Virus record (IMG/VR): IMGVR_UViG_3300047585_000006
Location: 1-58,092 of that record
DNA from: a virus
DNA: 58,092 nucleotides
Direction: 5' to 3' (one strand)
In this document: in pieces, positions 55,608 through 58,092 of the stretch
Position numbering within the stretch: position 1 is the stretch's first letter
How the letters are laid out: every line of letters begins with the position of its first letter
Program-made: the position numbers and the translations under genes
Notes under the pieces: generated by a model
Told to the model about the DNA's origin: nothing
Seen by the model: the letters and a program-made list of their open reading frames with translations, nothing else
The model's database searches: none

Positions 55608-55770
55608 ACGTAGTAGTTTAATAGCCCTTAGCCCCCTATACGCGAAAGAACTTTTTTTCAACAGGTTACAGACGGGGTGGTGGGCATACTACTTACTAGA
55701 TTCGTTTTTCGGGGCCTAAGTTGTTGATTCTAAAGGGCAACGAACGTAGTAAACTGATTCTAAAGGACTT
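55608..55770 (+). other. 163-base gap with short direct repeats before the polymerase gene
   Basis: TGATTCTAAAGG occurs twice, 30 bases apart (55725-55736 and 55755-55766), the second copy providing the ribosome site. GAACGTAGTA occurs at both ends of the gap (55606 and 55742). No gene or terminator is clear. Confidence 0.5.
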
Positions 55771-57855
55771 ATGAGAAAACTCTGGCTTGATTTTGAAACA
55801 CGGAGCTACGTCAATCTGAAGGACTGCGGACTTGACAGGTACGCCAAGGACGAAACTACGGAAGTCCTCATGCTGGCGTGGGCGTTCGATGAAGACGAGG
55901 TCAAGCTGTGGCTTCCCATCCTAGGCGAACCCATGCCGGAAGAACTCCAGGCCGGACTCGCGGACGAAGATGTCATGTTGATGGCGTGGAACTACAACTT
56001 CGAGAAAGCGATCTTCGCCTACAAGCTCAAAATGGCATTGGCCCAGAAGCGTTGGTTCGATCCGAGTGTCCTCTGTGCGTACATGGCGTTGCCAATCGGT
56101 TTGGATCGTGCCGCGGACGCGTGCAACATCGACATCGAGATGAAGAAGACGGTCATCACGGGCAAGAACAAGCCTGTGAAACTTTTCTCCGAGCCGTCGA
56201 AGAGAAAGAAAAATGAACTCAAGAAAAACCCGGACCTCACTCCGACGTTTTTCATAGATTGGAACACGGACCCGGAGAAGTGGGCCGAGTTTTGCGAGTA
56301 TTGTAAGCAGGACGTTCGTGCGGAGCGTGCTGTCTGGTATGCGGCTGTTGATTTTAACTGCCCGATGCCACAGAGTGAGATTCAGGCTTGGTTGCTCGAC
56401 CAGCGAATGAATGACGCGGGCGTTTGGATTGATCGTCCGTTCGTCGAGAACGCGAAGCACTACGCTGAAGTCGAAGCAGCAGGCATCATTGAAGAAATGA
56501 AGTCGGTCACTGGCTGCGAAAATCCGAACTCGCCCAAACAGTTGAAAGACTGGATGGCATCGCAGGGTGCGTCTATGCCTTCGATGGACAAAGCTCATGT
56601 CGCGGAGTGGCTGAAGGAACAGAAACGGTTCAACCTCAGTCCGGCGGTCGTGAAGCTCCTCGAATTGAAACAGAAACTCGGCGGCTCCGCGTATAAGAAA
56701 CTCGAATCCATTTTGTTGCGTGTTGGCCCCGACGGTCGGCTTAGAAACCAGTTCATGTATCACGGTGCTCACACCGGACGATGGAGCGGACGTGGTGTGC
56801 AGTTGCAGAACTTGTTCAAAGCGATCAAGACCGTCTCGACAGTTCTCGACCCGGTCACAGTGTCGATTCGCAACGGCAATCTGGACATCCACAAGATCGT
56901 CACGGAGTTCAACGTCAAGATTGATGAATGGAACTTCCTTAACCCGGACAAGGAGCCGAAGAAACATCTCAAGCTGTTCACGATGATGGAAGCTGTCGCG
57001 GGAACGATCAGAAGTTCCTTCGCAGCGACACCGGGAAACAAACTTTCCGTCGGTGACTTGGCACAGATCGAGTCTCGCGTACTCGCGGGACTCGCTGGTT
57101 GCCGGACGATGATTGATGCGTACGCCTCTGGGCTGGACTTGTACAAGGACATCATGTCCTTCCTGCTTGAGAAACCGTACGATCAAATCACGAGTGCGGA
57201 ACGTGCGAACGGCAAGGTCATCATCCTCGGCTGCGGCTTTTCAATGGGCTGGGAAAAGTTCATCGAGTACGCAGCGACGTTTGGCGTCACGCTGGACGAA
57301 GCGACTGCGAAAAGATACGTCAACGCATTCCGAGATAAGTACACTGAGATACCTTCGTTCTGGAAAGAATTGAACGCGGCCTGTGTCAAGGCAGTCAAAC
57401 TCAACATCTGCGTCTACGTTCGCGGCCTTGTGGTCGATGGACGCAATCCACAGATGCTCAAGATCAAGTTGCCCAGCGGTCGGTACTTGCACTATCTCCG
57501 TCCGGTTGCGACTGAGGAAGTCACGGATTGGGGAGCGACACGCGAGGGCGTGAGCTACGAAAGCTGGGATGAGATGGGCCTCAACATGAAGAGGCTCTAC
57601 GGCGGGTTGCTCTGTGAGAACGTCGTACAGGCCGTTGCGAGAGACATTCTGCTGAACGGGATGATGGAAGCTGAGAAGATGGGCTTCCTTATCATCATGA
57701 CGATCCACGATGAAGTTGTCGGTGAATCTCCACTTGACAGCAAGCTGGATCATAAGGCATTATTGAAGGCGTTGACCATGACGCCCGAGTGGGCCGAAGG
57801 CTTAGGCTTCGTCCTCGCGGCAGAAGGGTACGATTGCCCATACTACAAGAAGTAG
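55771..57855 (+). CDS. DNA polymerase I (family A) with 3'-5' exonuclease
   Basis: The 694-residue polymerase has an N-terminal proofreading domain (Exo I LDFET at 6-10, Exo III around YCKQD at 177-181). The polymerase motifs are A, SVGDLAQIESR (426-436, Asp429); B, RANGKVIILGCGFSMG (478-493, Arg478, Lys482, with an unusual GCGFSMG ending); and C, TIHDEVVGE (644-652, His646-Asp647-Glu648). There is no 5'-3' exonuclease domain, as in T7-type enzymes. It is the main replicative enzyme of the phage. Confidence 0.96.
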   Translation: MRKLWLDFETRSYVNLKDCGLDRYAKDETTEVLMLAWAFDEDEVKLWLPILGEPMPEELQAGLADEDVMLMAWNYNFEKAIFAYKLKMALAQKRWFDPSVLCAYMALPIGLDRAADACNIDIEMKKTVITGKNKPVKLFSEPSKRKKNELKKNPDLTPTFFIDWNTDPEKWAEFCEYCKQDVRAERAVWYAAVDFNCPMPQSEIQAWLLDQRMNDAGVWIDRPFVENAKHYAEVEAAGIIEEMKSVTGCENPNSPKQLKDWMASQGASMPSMDKAHVAEWLKEQKRFNLSPAVVKLLELKQKLGGSAYKKLESILLRVGPDGRLRNQFMYHGAHTGRWSGRGVQLQNLFKAIKTVSTVLDPVTVSIRNGNLDIHKIVTEFNVKIDEWNFLNPDKEPKKHLKLFTMMEAVAGTIRSSFAATPGNKLSVGDLAQIESRVLAGLAGCRTMIDAYASGLDLYKDIMSFLLEKPYDQITSAERANGKVIILGCGFSMGWEKFIEYAATFGVTLDEATAKRYVNAFRDKYTEIPSFWKELNAACVKAVKLNICVYVRGLVVDGRNPQMLKIKLPSGRYLHYLRPVATEEVTDWGATREGVSYESWDEMGLNMKRLYGGLLCENVVQAVARDILLNGMMEAEKMGFLIIMTIHDEVVGESPLDSKLDHKALLKALTMTPEWAEGLGFVLAAEGYDCPYYKK

Positions 57856-57863
57856 GAGGACAC

Positions 57864-58092
57864 ATGAAACAAGAAAATGGAGTTGGACCGAATTACGATT
57901 GGGCTGGCATCGTCGCACCTGAGCCGAAGCCCGAGGGTTTGAATCCCTCAATCCATTGCAGCTTGTATGACGACCAAGCTGTCTATTGGGTGCCTGATGC
58001 ATCGAAAGGGTTGTTGACCCGAGAAGTGTTCACTGACATCGACGCGGTGACGAGCACTGTGCGAGTGGATGCAGATTGTCACGAAGGCGAGA
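57864..58092 (+). CDS. Hypothetical protein, 5' part only
   Basis: GGAGGA lies upstream of the ATG, eight bases after the polymerase stop. The visible 76 codons (starting MKQENGVGPNYDWAG) have no motif I recognise. The frame is open to the window edge. Confidence 0.6.
   Translation, partial: MKQENGVGPNYDWAGIVAPEPKPEGLNPSIHCSLYDDQAVYWVPDASKGLLTREVFTDIDAVTSTVRVDADCHEGE

Noticed and set aside
55921-57186. 421-codon open frame on the minus strand
   Set aside because: It is antisense to the DNA polymerase gene, Arg/Leu/His-rich, and has no ribosome site or motif.
1-58092. CRISPR arrays, insertion sequences or T7-type phage promoters
   Set aside because: I saw no regular spacer-repeat array, no transposase, and no repeated 20-25 base promoter-like element across gene starts.

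Overview
The window is a contiguous piece of a tailed double-stranded DNA phage, most likely short-tailed (podovirus type). The packaging, portal and capsid genes, two large internal-virion-type proteins, a T7 gp12-like tail protein and a primase-helicase/DNA polymerase I pair are all recognisable. No tape measure, sheath, integrase or repressor is visible. The host cannot be named from the sequence. Coding is dense, Shine-Dalgarno sites are strong, and near-consensus sigma-70 promoters appear at several places, which fits a Gram-negative or related bacterial host.

Layout. (1) 2-2071, plus strand: end of a repeat protein, an exported protein, a GH24 endolysin, an unknown gene and a kinase-like protein. 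They end at a bidirectional terminator with a perfect 24-bp stem. (2) 52369 down to 2305, almost all minus strand. In transcription order this holds small genes and three glycosyltransferases (51-48 kb); small virion-associated proteins and appendages, including an ice-binding-like domain protein (48-44 kb); a tyrosine phosphatase (43.5 kb); terminase, portal, scaffold-position protein and major capsid protein (41.7-33 kb); tail and neck genes (32-19 kb); internal virion proteins (17-11.5 kb); holin/hydrolase candidates and nucleotide-metabolism genes (10.9-5.2 kb); tRNA-Ala; and tail fibre genes (4.5-2.3 kb). (3) 52542-58092, plus strand, behind a divergent promoter pair: an OB-fold/ssDNA-binding-like protein, primase-helicase, family A DNA polymerase and the start of one more gene.

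The dominant feature is invasion by homing endonucleases. I count 17: nine endonuclease VII/HNH-like, four HNH of the 'DR.DN' type, one other HNH, one GIY-YIG and two LAGLIDADG. Fifteen are free-standing, and nearly every one sits directly in front of a phage gene with its stop codon overlapping or abutting that gene's start. Several carry their own promoter, or follow a terminator hairpin. One HNH gene carries a second copy of the first 17 codons of the tail gene behind it.

The most unusual locus is the major capsid gene (35912 to 33074, minus strand). It appears in pieces, and I could rebuild it by hand as five exons separated by four group I introns. Two introns carry LAGLIDADG genes; the other two are ORF-less and belong to a second intron type. 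The splice sites were fixed from P1 pairings and protein continuity. Two further interruptions remain that introns do not explain: an in-frame TAA after codon 21, and a 38-nt stop-bearing stretch beginning GGA-TAA inside a hairpin, which resembles the take-off site of T4 gene 60 translational bypassing.

A second novel signal is a short C-terminal peptide (consensus YA-DGLT-DW) shared by four otherwise unrelated neighbouring proteins, two of them glycosyltransferases.
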